Positions 38,398 to 51,769 are shown, counted from the stretch's first letter. The stretch: 64,000 bases of DNA from Chrysomallon squamiferum (GCA_012295275.1 CM022673.1:1468605-1532604), one strand, 5' to 3'. The notes: generated from the letters alone by a model not told the origin. Numbers and translations are program-made.

Positions 38398-41300
38398 ATG
38401 TTAAATTTTTTAAAAACTTCAGTGATTAGAGAGTGCTACTCATAGAGTCGTCGATGCAGATGTCGCTAGAAATCCACAGCCACTTGGTTTCTAGTAGTTT
38501 AAAACTGTGATATGCACTTCACTGACTTGCTCTGTGACACACTGTGTAAATCAGGGACCATTAGATTTTAATGTTTCCAAGACCAAGTGCTTTTTGCTTG
38601 AGAATATCCAACATTTCACAGTGATTTCCAGATTACTTTAACCATCTAATCACTGTAACCTTTTTAAGATAAAAAAAAAAAATTAAATAAATAATAATAA
38701 AAAAAACATTTTGATGCAAAAAAAAACAACAAAAAAAATCAAATCAAAAAAAAATCATGACCTCTTAATTAACTCCAAACAGATTGCATGATCGTGTTCC
38801 AAAATAGATCTCATTGATTTTTCTTCTTTTTTTTTCTTTTCTTTTAGGTCGTTAAAAAATATGGGGCCTTTCTTTATATGCAACTTAAATGGATTTTTAT
38901 AACCCGCTCTTGATTTAAAATCTAAGTTCAAACTGTAATGGCTTTTTTAAAAAATATGTTAACCAAATGCATATTTTCTAATGCATGACCAGTACCTAAT
39001 GGTTCCTTGTACAAACATTTGTGTTCACTAGTCAGTGCAGGAAGGAGGGAAATCTTGTGATAAAGGTTCATTTCCCTCGCCTGATTGCAGTGTGTATTAG
39101 ATTCTGACAGCCGAGCAAGTCGCAGGCTGTCAGCTGCAGAAACATTGTATGCATGGATTAGGTTTGTTATCACCTAGTGTTGTTGATTTATTTTGGTTTT
39201 ATTACTATTAATTTTTAAACCAGTGTCTTCATTGTTTCTCAGGAATTGTCTAAATCAACCTTGTAAACACTACTAGAACACATACAGTACAACTCTGCAT
39301 TGGAGTGAAAAGGGTAATCTTATATATCAGATATAATTCCATTCTAACATATAAAATAAAAAATAAAAGAAATGCCTAATAATCCCTTTCTAATGTAATT
39401 TAAGAACTGTTAGTGTATCATACACAAATAACAGTTACATGGAAGCTTAAGTATAAACAGGAAACATAACACAGAAATAAATCTGTAAAATATAATCAGA
39501 ATTTATGGTAACAGAAAAACAAATTTCACCCAGATGATGATTTTTAATTAGTATTTAAAAATGTAACTGCAAGAGGAAAACTAAACCAGCAGCAAGTCCA
39601 AGTTATTACTAACAGTTTATTGTATACTGTTGATAGTAGAATTTTACGTAAAGCACATTTTACCTACATAAATTATTTAACTGCTGTTTATTATATGTTT
39701 GTAGTTTTTGTAATACAGTCTGTTTATCAAAATGGTACTATGCTCAGCTGATACAGAAATCAATTAATTTTTTATGTTTAATTTACTGAAAGTGAAACAA
39801 AACTTTTTTCAACGCTGAACCCGAGTATTCAATTAGCTTAATCATTTCATGATTTTTAAATAATAACAATTATATTTGTTTTTAGGGATTAGAATTTTTT
39901 TTTCAATAGTGGCATTAGCTTCTCTATGGCTTACATATTCATTTACACATGGTAATGACATGATTTACTGAAACCAATAAATATATATTTATACACAAAT
40001 TTTATTTAATAATACCCCCCTCCAAAAAACTATACAGAATTTATAGGTATGTCATGATGCATCAAAAAATTCTCGTAGGGGTATTATAAGTTTTATATAT
40101 ATTTTAAAAAATTGAAGTTTTTATTTTACAGTTAACATTTCAGTTTTAATGCTTATACTTATTATTTTTAAATTTATTTTTAAGATTTTAAAGTCTGTTT
40201 TCTGAATTGATGTATATACATATAAAAAAGGTATATTCTTTGAATTGATATCTTCATGAAAACAAAACATTAAGTTCAACTGTGAAGACTTTACACTGTG
40301 TTTATTCATTTCTGCTAAACTTTCCAACATTCATTATATAATTCAAATTATGAAATTATAAAAGAAAATAGATTTAATTATGAAGTTGTAAAAAAAAAAA
40401 GGTGTAAATATTTTTTAGTAATCTATTTATATATTTATAAAAAATCTTCCACTGTAAATAGTATCCTTAAGACATCCAAATGCAAGATTTTGTAGTAATC
40501 TATTTTAAGAAATTAGTTTTGTTTCCAGATTTTATTTAGATATTGGTTTCAGTGTTTGGTAGGTTTTAGTTCTTCATTGATTATTCATTTTGAGGAATTG
40601 AACAGTTTGGTATAAACAATAAAGAAGCTCTTACTCATTTCGTGTATGTCAGTTTTCGTCTGGTTTCGACCAAGTTCCACTGTTAACAAGGATTAAAAAA
40701 TATTTGTTGTATGAGCTGGGAACTTTGGACATTTTCGTTTGTAAGAGCACACTGTTGCTGTAGGGTCTGCTCACACTTGTTACATCACTATGTCTGTAAA
40801 CAGTAACTATTTTTATCTGTTTTTATCTCAAACTGAACAGCCATTGTTATTCAGTACCCAAATCATATATATGCATTCTTTGAATATTGAATAACAAAGG
40901 CTATTCAGATTCAGATGTAAATAAAGCATATAAAGTTGAAATCAAAATGTTCAACATTAATTATTTGTCTGTAAAAATGATTTACTAATACAGAATAAAT
41001 TGGGGTAAGATTTAATGTTAAAATTTTAAATAAATATTTTTTAATAGTGTTATATAACATTCAGAACATTTTGTTGTTGTTATGATTTTTATTAAATTTG
41101 TTTTATCTGCACTTTGTTTTTGAATTTGTTTGTATATTATTTATACTTAATATGTAATGACATTTATTTTTATTTTGGTGTATCTATCATGATTATTTTA
41201 AACATTTACTGTTTCTCTAGTCTTGAAGATCTCTTAAATAATAATAACTGCCTTCATTTCATATTTCAGTGACAAATATTCTGATAACTGTTTTTTTTAA

Positions 41301-42134
41301 AATGAGGTTTATTATTTTCAATTATTTTATGTAATCCTTCAGTTTAGAATTTAAATTAAGATAGTTATTTGTACTCTTGTTTACAGAATATACAAAGTTA
41401 TGAAATAATTTAAACATACATCAACAGTGATATTCAACACTTTAATTTACATGAGGACTTTTTAAGAAATTTTACTTGTTTTAAATATTCATAATTTACT
41501 GAGTGATAGATTGTGTTATACAAGGTTGTTTATAGGTGAATTTCTGAGTGTTATTTATATCTTATATCTCTGGACATGGGAAATAAATGAAAATTAACCA
41601 AACATGATTTTTGTTTTGTTTTTGTACAATTTAGAGAGTGATAGATTCACTGCTATAAAAGTTTGTTTATAAATGAATTTCCAAGTGTGATTCACATCTT
41701 ATGTCTTTAGACAAGGGAAATAAATGAAAATTAACCAAACATTATTTTTGTTTTAATATTTTGTTTTCCTCCTGAAAAATAAACATTTTTAGAAAATATA
41801 AGAGAGATCCATTTAAATGAGATAAAAAGAAATAAAAAGAATTTTCTTTATGTGATGTGTATTGAGCTGTATAAAACACAATATTTATTAATTTATTAAT
41901 TAATTTAAATTACGATGACAATCAATGTATTTCCAAGAAAATGATTAATGAAATCTAGTGAACAATGACATTAACTTGAAAATAATTTTAAGTCCTGATG
42001 AAATATAATAAATTTTTATAAAACAGACACACAATATTTTAAAAAATCCTTTTATGATGCAAAATTAAAAACACACCATAATCCAATATCCAAATTTCAA
42101 GTATTGTATAATATTTTTTTTTATTATTATTATT

Positions 42135-42166
<32 letters not shown>

Positions 42167-42393
42167 AAACTAATAATTGAATATAAAAGATGACCTGGCA
42201 TGATGTACAGACTGCTTAAATGTGTCCAGTACACTCACAGTTATGTTTTATTATGTTCTTCTATTTGTTTCTCCTTGCTCCAAATAATGAGCATTCTGGT
42301 GCAGTTTTCTGATACCACCAGAATAAAACAGTCCTTTTAAGTTACAACCTCAAGCATTCAAACACAAGATGCACAATACAAAATTTCCATTTG
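38398..42393. other. 3' UTR and intergenic region, no further gene seen
   Basis: This lies between the convergent 3' ends of the OTULIN-like gene (+) and MZT1 (-). Several AATAAA motifs occur (for example 38683, 40618 and 40919) and could end transcripts from the left. A two-copy duplication lies at 41501-41755, and a T-rich tract at 42114-42160. A frame near 38928-39173 (-) has no recognisable motif. Confidence 0.55.
41501..41755. repeat. Two-copy tandem duplication, period about 135 bp
   Basis: Copies begin with GAGTGATAGATT at 41501 and 41636. Both carry GTTTGTTTATARRTGAATTT-like sequence, CATCTTATRTCT and the identical GGGAAATAAATGAAAATTAA. Divergence is moderate. Confidence 0.8.
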
Positions 42394-43325
42394 TCAGGAA
42401 ATAGACTGACTAGATGATTCTGAATTCTGAAAAAAACATAAAAAACCGATATTATGTTTAATTTTTCAACGTATGATTAAGATAATTATAAAGTGATTAC
42501 AAGATTAAGTGAACAGGAAGGTTAATGCTATATATTATATATATGCCCTTTTATTTCTAATCATGTGATGTACAAGATTTTTTAAAATCTGCCCTCAAAG
42601 TAAATAGCCTATTAATTTTCCGTGTACACATTTTGGAAAATTGTAGTATAATTATATGAAGAAGTAAAATCTGATATTTCAGTTTTAGTAAATATGTTGG
42701 TGAAGTTTAGTTTCATTGCATCAACACAGACAACAGGTATGAGAAAATGTGACAGAACTGTAAGCTAACGTCACTGTCGTAACTTTCTATTCTGCTCACT
42801 TGTAATTAGGTTGTTTTTCAAGTTTTCCCTATTAATATGAGTCTTAACAAACCAACCTTTATAGCTGCTGACTCTCTTCTCAGTTCTTTAATAACAAGGG
42901 CAAGAGCTTCGGGATTAACTCCCCCTTCACATAATCTAACACAAGTCATAAGAGTTTCTGCATCAAGTCCCGTATTTAACAGTTTAGACATTTCCATCAA
43001 AACTGAAATAGTAATTATAAAAGGTTTTAATTTTTTTTTTTTTTTTTTTTTTTTTTTAAGTAGGCCTTTTTACTGTTTTTCTATTACTTGTATATTACTA
43101 TTACTAGTATTTCTATTAACTTTAAGTATTAATTAAAATGGAACACAACATTTCTAAACGCAGTTTAACACCTTTGTTATCATTCTAACTATGCAATAGA
43201 TTTAAATAAAGAAATTGTATGTAGCTGAATTAATAATAACAAAAATACTTACTATCCATAGTTTCCCTTGCAGGAGAAACATTTTGTTTGCCTGTCATAC
43301 CAACAATTTGTTTAGAGTCCGCCAT
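42394..43325 (-). CDS. MZT1: Mitotic-spindle organizing protein 1 (MOZART1)
   Basis: MOZART1 is a small subunit that binds gamma-tubulin complex proteins and helps recruit gamma-tubulin ring complexes to centrosomes and spindles. Three exons are read on the minus strand: 43253-43325, 42857-43002 and 42394-42426. They have donors GATA|GTAAGT and AAAG|GTTGG and acceptors ATTTCAG and TTTTTTTCAG, all in phase. The product is 83 residues; human MZT1 has 82. It starts [14 protein letters not shown] and continues [38 protein letters not shown] and [13 protein letters not shown], ending SQSIS. The core helices match human MZT1 nearly residue by residue; only the N-terminus and the short tail differ. 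BORA starts divergently 2.3 kb away. Confidence 0.95.
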
Positions 43326-44479
43326 TGTTAGTCGTGAATTCCACAGTTTCTTTTGGAGCTTCTCGAAATTATAGAGAAAATTATTACACAGATTATTTAG
43401 CTTTCTTCGCTGTCCTCTTAGTTGTCTTTTTTCCAGTGTTTGTGTTGATAAGATAACGTACATATATTTATGACTTAGTGATTATTTTGGTTTCTGAGTC
43501 TTTTCTGGAACACACGCACACACGTGAGATTTACATCGATTGAAGCGTAGCCTTGTACTCTGTTTTTTTTTTTTCTTTTCTTTTATGTTTTTATTGTTTT
43601 AATAGCTTTAAAATGTCAGATTTTTTGTTAGTGTTTTTGTCTTTATAAATATTTTAAATTTCAATCCACATTTTATATATATTCCTGTATAATTATCGGA
43701 AACACCAAACATGATAATATCATTTTAGAGTTGCATCACCAAACATTAAAGTTTATTTTGTTACGTAATTAAGTCCTGATTACACAGAATGGTTCTTTGA
43801 TCGTTTGTATATTGTATTCGGATAATACAGCTAGTAACCACTTTTAACACCTAAATTAAATTCATTAATTTTGTTAATAAAATATTTTAGTCATAACTTT
43901 TCTTGCATTAATATTTAAAACATGAAAAACAAATAGTGGAGCTCCAATTGCATGGATATGTATAATTGTTTTGGAGTGTGGATGGATTGATGTTTGAGGG
44001 TTTGAACTGACCCAATATTATCATAAACGTTACAATAAACAAATTTAGATAGTATCTACAACAGATAATCCACTATTGCTCTACGGTGTCAGTGGTGTGT
44101 GATATTAAAATTAAAATTTTATTTTTTAGTTTAAATATTGCCGACATGTCTGTCCATACATATAAATATAGGATGTCATTTTCTAATTATAAAACAAGTG
44201 AATAGCATGTCACTAATTTTAAATGTACGCAGATAATACATAAATAATAAATATCTTTTTAATATTGATCAGAAAGTTTTGATTGTTGATTGATTTGTTT
44301 TGCTTGGCTTATATAGACGTTATTAAATCGTCTAGTACTTTATTTATTTGATTAGTAACAGTAAAGAAACCAAAGGTCATACAAATATTTAGCAAAAGTG
44401 ATATTTTAATACTTTTTGTTCTTTTTTTTTTATAAATAATTATAGGAGTTGAATGTATATTTTTTTACATAAATATTAA

Positions 44480-44528
<49 letters not shown>

Positions 44529-45597
44529 GTATTTATTCTGCCTATTCGATAATAATAATTTATCTGTTTGGTATTTAGCGCACGAAATTGGCAGATTAAG
44601 AGATTTGTCTTTTTCCTTATTTTCTGCTCACTACCGGAAATGTTGTTCATTGGTCTGTCAACAAAATGCGCCAGTTCAAACTACCAGTGTTTTATATTCA
44701 GACGTGTTCGGACACATCTAATTATAATAATCGGTCCAAATGGTAAACATGAAAAAAAATATATTTTTGTTTTATTTTTAGTAGTTTTTATGACACGTAC
44801 TTCAAATAAATCGTTAATCTGTTCATTGTAATTGATAACGTCATTTAATTTGAAGAAAAGTGAAAATAATTTCACAATTTTCAGCGATTACCTCGAATGA
44901 AAGGCATGTTTTAGTTTTCGGTCGTTCGATGTTGTATATTTTAAATACGTACGTACATGTATTGTTAATGTATTTAAACTAAAACTTGTAAATGTAATAT
45001 TAACTTTTCGAAATAAATTTTACTTTATTTATTTCTCTTCTTCGTTAAATATACTTTCACTTTGTTCCAAGCACAAAGAAAAATATCACTTTAATGACTC
45101 AAAAAACAATTTAAAAATTAAAAAAATAAAAATAAAAGAAAATATAAATATTGTATAGAAAATGCGAAATTTCGTAAAATAGTGTAGAGTCAATGACACT
45201 ATATTTTGGACAATCACAATGTATCAACATGCAATGAACAAAAACTATGGTTTAAATCCCTTGGAATAATAACCTTTTATGAATGCACTCTTTTGAATAT
45301 TCCCCCTAATAATCTGTTACTTATTAAATGCATGCTGAACTGAATATTTTTTATTTTGTTTGATAACACTTTCTGTTTAAAACTACTATGGATGTTGAGA
45401 AAACATCAAATCCAGTAGCAAACATTTAAATTTTCTGAACTAATTTTATGGTACTGTGTTCCACCTATGTTAAAAAAACAATCAGATGCTAATTTATATA
45501 CGTCACAATAAACAATTGTTGGAATGGACTGTTCTTTTTTATTTAGATTGTTTAATATTTCACAAATTATTTGAATATCTTTTATTTTTATTTTTAG
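43326..45597. promoter_or_regulatory. Divergent intergenic/promoter region between MZT1 and BORA
   Basis: This holds the 5' flanks of both genes. A compact cluster at 44633-44680 contains CCGGAA (ETS-like, 44634-44639), ATTGG (inverted CCAAT, 44649-44653), GCGCC (44668-44672) and TTCAAA (44675-44680, inverse of the CHR motif TTTGAA). CCAAT boxes and CHR elements are typical of G2/M gene promoters. A donor-like AAATG|GTAAAC at about 44751 and the acceptor TTTTTAG before 45598 suggest a non-coding BORA first exon near 44690-44751. An (AAT)n tract lies at 44480-44526. All of this is motif-level inference. Confidence 0.35.
44480..44526. repeat. (AAT)n microsatellite
   Basis: About 15 AAT units; the poly-Ile frame across it is not a gene. 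Confidence 0.9.
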
Positions 45598-45665
45598 GGA
45601 TTAGAAAATCTAGTTAGGTACCAAGGAATGTATAATAAGTAAAAACTTTTATAAGTGTATGAAAT

Positions 45666-48600
45666 ATGGATTCAGCTGATTCTGTAACCATGGTAGCAAG
45701 CAGTCCTGTTCATGGAGGTTCAAACAACAGTTGTACCTCGCAGGTCCGGTTCTGCAGTGCCATGCAGAGTTTGAAGTCCGATGTTTATCTTCGTCATGTT
45801 TTATCTAGTCCTTGTAACAAGGGATATGCATGTTCTCCGGCATCGCAACAGTCTTCACGGAGTCCTGTTTTCAAGACTCCTTCATCGAATCCAAAGACTC
45901 CAAAATGTAACAGACACCACAATATGGATTATACAACTCCACAGAGCCGAATAGTAAATCCATTTGACACTGATGAAAGACTTCATTTGCCTGCCTGCAG
46001 CCCCGGATTGTTCACCGTGTCATCCACACCTGGCAGTGAAGATGGGGTAACTGTCTTTAATATCATTTTATTTCTTCTTATTGAAAATACAAATTAAATT
46101 ATTAATAAAAAAAAAAATTCATCCTAGTCAGCAGAATTATAATGTTTACATGATAGAATATACTTCTGATGTAAAGTAGTTTCAGCAGGTTTTAAATTAT
46201 ATTAATAATTAATATTGGTTTGCAGATAGCTGTTTGACAATGTTTTAACACTGCTTGTTTTACTTACAGGAATGTGTTTTGTACATAACTTATGATTTTA
46301 TTACTCAGAGTGTGAAATATTTATTCTGTGTTAAGATAAAAAGCCCTTTTTTTTGTTACAGGGAACTTTTCGGTGGAACATTGAACACATAGCAGAACTG
46401 AATCCTGCAGATATTGATGAAATGCCATTTTATCAAGAAAGTGCTCAAAAACAGTAAGTTGATATTAACTACCTATTCTTACTGATTACTATTCTATTAT
46501 ATAAAACGAACATATTGCCTGAAGACTGTTGATAATGTTTTTATCTACATCTGTTCAAACAAACTTTAGAAATGTTCACTCACTCTCTGTCCCTGACTCT
46601 TTCTCTTGCATGATGTCTGACTATCTTTCAGTCTTTGTCAATAACTCACAATCTCAGTCATACTGTCTTTGTCTGTCTCAAATACAAGCTCACTCACTTT
46701 CTCACTAAGTCACATATTCACTCACTGTCGCTCTCTCTCTCGTTTTCTCTCAGCTCTGTTCTGTTGGGCTGTTCCGTTTCTAACCAGTATTCCAAGTCTG
46801 TCTTATTTTATAATGTTCTTTATCAGTTTATAACAACATTATAACTCAGTTGTACTACTGCTACTAGTGGATTCCTTATAATTGTTATCATACTAAAAAT
46901 TAAATATTCGATAACTGGTAAAAAAACATGAAGTATAAAATTGTGGTACTGTTGAACTTTTAATATACTTTGTGTTTGTTTTGGATTAGTTTTGATTCTG
47001 AGATTGAAGAAAGAGCTCAGAAGGCAATAGAACAGTATTTCGCCACACACCTGATTGCTCCATCTCCATGGAGTGATGGCAAGAAGCAGTATTATCCTCC
47101 AGTAACACCAGGCTCAGAAAATCGTGAGTTACTTTGTGTTCTAATAATACATCAATCAGTTTCTAATGAAGAATGTGTACCAAATAGCTCGGTTGGTAGC
47201 TTGTGTTAATTTTAAATAAACTATTATTTTGTGAGTTGAGAACAAGTGGCAGCTTGATATGCTAAATGTTTAGACTGACCAGACAGGGACACAACTGTAA
47301 AAAGACCTCTACTAAATTTTCTTTAATGCAGTGTTGAAGAAAAAAACAATACTGAAAAAGGGTAAGTATGGATAACTTGGTAGATTTAAAAATTCATTTT
47401 ATTTTTTTTCAGGCTATAAACGTCCAGAAAATATCTGTCCAGAGGATCTTCAAGGTTCAATACAGAAGGAACTCACAAAGAAAAGGAACACTCATGATGG
47501 TACTTAACCTTGTTATTAACATACAAAACATTTTTAACATCTATTTGTTTCAAAGATGTTCTCTTGGTGGTAGTTAATATTAACACAGGAACCATATTTA
47601 ATATCTGTTTGTTTCTAAAGTTGTTTGTAATGTTAAAAAACAACATAGTAAATATATCTATATACTTCAAACAACTTACACACCAGTCTTTTTTAATAAT
47701 GAATTTGACAGTAATGTTAGAATCTGTTACAGTGTTAGGGTCAGTCATCTTCCATTCTTAATCAGTTATTGATAAATAACAGTACAATTGTTTTCTTTCT
47801 TATTTTGCAGTTTCGTGCCAAACAACACTAACTCTGCCTGTTAACTATGATATACAGACAATACTAGGTAGGTTTTACACAAACCCAACATTTTAATATT
47901 ATACTGAACAAATTTTACACTGATAACAACTCACACTCACTACTTCACGCACACGCACGCACACACTCACTCACACCAATATGCTTCAGCATGTTGTGTC
48001 CACACACTCTCACTCACACACTCACTCACACAAATATGCTTCAGCATGTTGTGTCCATATTTTTCTGCCTCTCACTGATCTCTGCCAGATAGTTCCTTTT
48101 CAGTATTTGTCCACTTCATCCTTGTATGTAGACTGAATGATGCAGTAATTAAATTTTGTTTTGATCCACAGCTGACTTCATGACATACGACAGACAGGAG
48201 GAATCGATGAACCAAGCTGATCTAAGTACCTCTTCGCTGAGACGCAAGCTGTTTTTCCAGGGAGACACCAGCTCCATAGTCAGTCCTGTGAAGTAAGTGT
48301 TCTGTTTATCAGCTCAAAAATATTTATAACTGTAATTTTTGCCTGATAGCTATGAATTGCAGGATTCATCCTCTTTAAATACCAGCGACAGTGTTTTATT
48401 AATTTTATTTCAGATTGGGTGTAGCAGTAGGAATGAAAAAATATATACACATTGATGATTTTTTTTAGTTTCTTGTTAAAAGTAAAGTATAATGTTAAAA
48501 AATATATTATGGAAGCTAAACTATTTTTTTTTTGTGATTACTTCTGTATTGACAGAATTACAAAACAGTCTTTGATGAATGGAGAAGATAACAACTTGAC

Positions 48601-51600
48601 AATGATTTTGTCTGTCACATTTTCACATTTTATGTCAGAAGTGTTTAAAAAATAGGTTGTACTTTGAAATACTGTTATTGTCTGGTTCTTCAGGGTATGT
48701 CAGGCACAGTCACCTTTCTGTGTGACGTCACCACAAGTTTCACCAGTAGGATCTCGTCAAGCTACTCCTGAATGGGAAGGCCAGACACCATACAAGACAC
48801 CAAATTCAGTCTGTTCTCACTTTTAACAATATTTTGTTACTAACATGTACATTCAAGACACCATACAAGACACCAAATTCAGTCTGTTCTCACTTTTAAC
48901 AATATTTTGTTACTAACATGTACATTCAAGACACTAAATTCAGGCTATTTTCACTTTTCATTATATTTTGTTACTAAACTGTACACAAAAGACAGCATAT
49001 TAAGTCTGTTCTCATTTATCATGACATTTTATAACTAAATTGTACACAGATTGATCACATTAGACACTGAATTAGTCATAGTTACACATGTAATGTAGCT
49101 TATTGACACACACTGTGACCATCCACTATTGATGTCAATTTAACGTACTAAGTGCATATTTTACCTTTTTTGATAAATTCTGATTATTTATTTTTTGTAA
49201 ATGGTTAACAGTTTTTAAAAAATGTCAATAAATTTATTTATTTTTCTGTAATGTTAATGGTAAAATATTTTAAGACTGTCAGAGCTGAATTATTTAGAAA
49301 TGTTTTAATTGTTCAATTTTGAATTTTTAATACTGACAACTGTAGTTTACTGTCAGCTGTACAATATTTAATTCAGTAAATTCCTTGAGGAATTACAAGC
49401 TGTATGCATACTTTAAGTCCTGTTACTGAATGTACAAAAATTTTAGTACGTTTTTTAAACAAGAAAATTAATATTGCCAAATACAGAACATGAAGGAGAA
49501 AAGTAAACCAGTAAATCAGTAACAATTTGTTTATAAATTATTTGTCAATAATTTTTTTTTTTTTTTTCTCCCATAGGGACATTTTTCATCTAGTCCCATT
49601 CGTGATCCAAAAGAACAGAGTAAATATTTCCAGAGGTCATCTGATATTGATCTTCTAGATTCACCGGAATTGTCACCAATCAGTAAAAAACACACAGAAA
49701 GTATGTTTGTTTTTGTCCTTCGTAAATATTACATTTTTATGATATTTCTAATTCAATTGCTTAAATTTATTTAGACATTGCGTTTCAAATTGGATTGGCG
49801 CATTTTAATTTCCATATCAACAAAAATGTTTAATAAGATATTTTACAAATTACTGGCTGAGATATTTGCTGTTGTCTTGGATATAAATTACAGAAAGTTT
49901 AATGCTGATGTTTTAAAATTGCTGTAATTTTTTAACTTTTAATGTACTTTGTCACAGTTTGTGATGCACTTGGTAAACCTTTCAGACATTATTTTCAAAT
50001 CAGTATTTACTTACCTTTTTTTTCAAGTTTTATTACATTTATTTCTGTTGAAGGATAAGAATTAATAATATTAATTAAATGTATAAATAAGAACAAAACG
50101 GAAGATTTGTTGCATCTACTAATTTTAATTTCAGGTAGAGCACCCAGACAAATGGAGACAGCTATAAAATTTAGCCTGAGTCCAGTTGGTCAAAATCCAT
50201 TTTTCTGCCCCACTGGAGATGATGTCCACCTGTTACCAAGTCCAGAGATGTCACCAATTCATCACAGTGGTCATTTAGAAGATTTAGGATCCTCATTTCA
50301 GCAAGGTATGTATTAGTAAAGAATCATTTCTAGAGCTGCAGAAGTTTATATAACAAAAATTATTTTCAGTGCAACAATGACAGTATTAATTTTAATGCTG
50401 ACAGAAAAAGGTGTGTTTAGCTAATATTATTTATTCATTCAGTTATTTATTATGTAACTTAACCATTCCATTATGATCAGAATTTTGATAATAATTTTTC
50501 AGTAGTTATTTGTATCTTCCAGATTCCATATTCATCGTAACATGAATTCTGTCAAAACATTTTCAGCCACATCCTTCTACATGTGATAGTTAATTTTTTT
50601 CTATTATTATTATTTTTTTTTTTTTGTCTGTCCTTAGATAGCTAATAAATATTAATTTTTGTTTTTGTTGTCAGAAAATTCAGAAAATGATTCTGCAGAC
50701 AAATCGACTCCAGTGGCTGTCAATTGTCGTGAAAATGTTAGCCCAACATTATTACCACAGAATCAAGTTTTGATGGAGGCAGCATCAAGTCATTCTTTCA
50801 CTGAAAAAGAAAAAGACCAGATTCAGAATTTTGATCAAATTTCATTCAGTCAGTCAGTTGAAAACATCACAAACACTTTCAGCTGCAGAGATTCCATCAC
50901 AGATATGGAGGTAAATGACAATTTTCACCAGCCCAGTTCAGCCAATCAAGACACAGGATACCAGACAGGAAGTCTGCAGCTGACCAATGGGGAAATAGGA
51001 CTGCACACCAATCTAACCAATCAGTTCTGTTCGTTGCCTTTCAAAAGTGAAAACAGTTTTGATCGTGACAGTTCATTAGGCAGTCAATCATCAGCTTCCA
51101 GATGCAATCCCAGGGTGTGTTTGGACTTCAGAGACGAGATGGAGTCAGTGGATGGTGAGAAGTTTTCTCAGAACAGTGCAGACTCTGGCATGGCAGAAGA
51201 CAATGTTGTGGAAAGAGCCAGACGAGTTCTAGCTCAAGCTAATGCACTTTGCCCAACTTCTTTGACTGGAGAGTTTATTATTAATCAGTCAAGCATGTCT
51301 TCTCTAGAACCCATTGGATCTTCCACACCAACCAAGAAAATTCTGCTGCAGTTAGGAGAACATGGGAATGCTATTGACAGAGGAAAACCCACTGATAAGG
51401 GAGTACAGTTGGCAAGTAAGTATCAACCATTTAACAGATTTTGCCTATGATTCATATGAAAATATGTATTTCAGGAGAATAGGGTCCAGTTTTAAAATTG
51501 TTTCTGTTTTTGTTATTGCATCTCTGCAATAGATACAAATATCATGGTAAGATAATATGAAATTTTATATTTATGCTGAGTTGCAGAAAATTTACTATGT

Positions 51601-51769
51601 TTTACTTTTATTTCATTTGATGTGAAATAAGGTCTAAATCATTATTTATTTTTAATTTTTAATTTTTAAATTTATTTTAGGTGATGTGGCTCTAGAAATC
51701 TTAAAGCGTGCTGGAAGTGACTTAGCTAAATACAGCAATCAACAGCGTGTACAGGAGAGTGGATCATAA
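45666..51769 (+). CDS. BORA: Protein aurora borealis (Aurora-A/Plk1 activator)
   Basis: Bora binds and activates Aurora A and enables it to phosphorylate Plk1 at mitotic entry. Eleven coding exons are read: 45666-46046, 46362-46453, 46990-47123, 47413-47499, 47811-47867, 48172-48292, 48694-48808, 49577-49700, 50135-50305, 50675-51415 and 51681-51769. They are in phase throughout and give 703 residues (human about 559). Matches to human Bora are VNPFDTDERLH, the core FRWNIEHIAELNPADID, RAQKAIEQYF with APSPWSDGKK, CQTTLTLPVNYDIQTIL, SSLRRKLFFQGD, and TPNS followed by GHFSSSPI. Many SP sites are kept. DTGYQT (50950-50967) lies where human Bora has its DSGxxT beta-TrCP degron. The C-terminal half is Ser-rich and poorly conserved. 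Exon seven uses a weak donor (TCA|GTCTGT). Reading through it gives an early stop at 48824-48826. The ATG is the first in the exon opening at 45598. Confidence 0.94.
47945..48058. repeat. CACTCA-rich two-copy repeat in a BORA intron
   Basis: Two copies, about 60 bases apart, read CACTCACTCACAC followed by AATATGCTTCAGCATGTTGT. The second half of the unit is identical in both. They lie in the intron between the exons ending 47867 and starting 48172. Confidence 0.8.
48784..49070. repeat. 73-bp tandem repeat spanning the BORA exon 7 donor
   Basis: The block beginning GACACCATACAAGACACCAA at 48784 is repeated without change at 48857. Two shorter, diverged copies follow from about 48930 and 48991. 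The first unit contains the last 25 coding bases of exon seven, its donor (48809-48810) and the read-through stop. The second unit duplicates all of these. Confidence 0.92.

Noticed and set aside
48694-48826. BORA ending at 48826 as the only product
   Set aside because: Human Bora continues TPSSGQFSSSPI, and the next exon (GHFSSSPI) fits in phase through a GT donor at 48809. The short form is kept only as a possible isoform.
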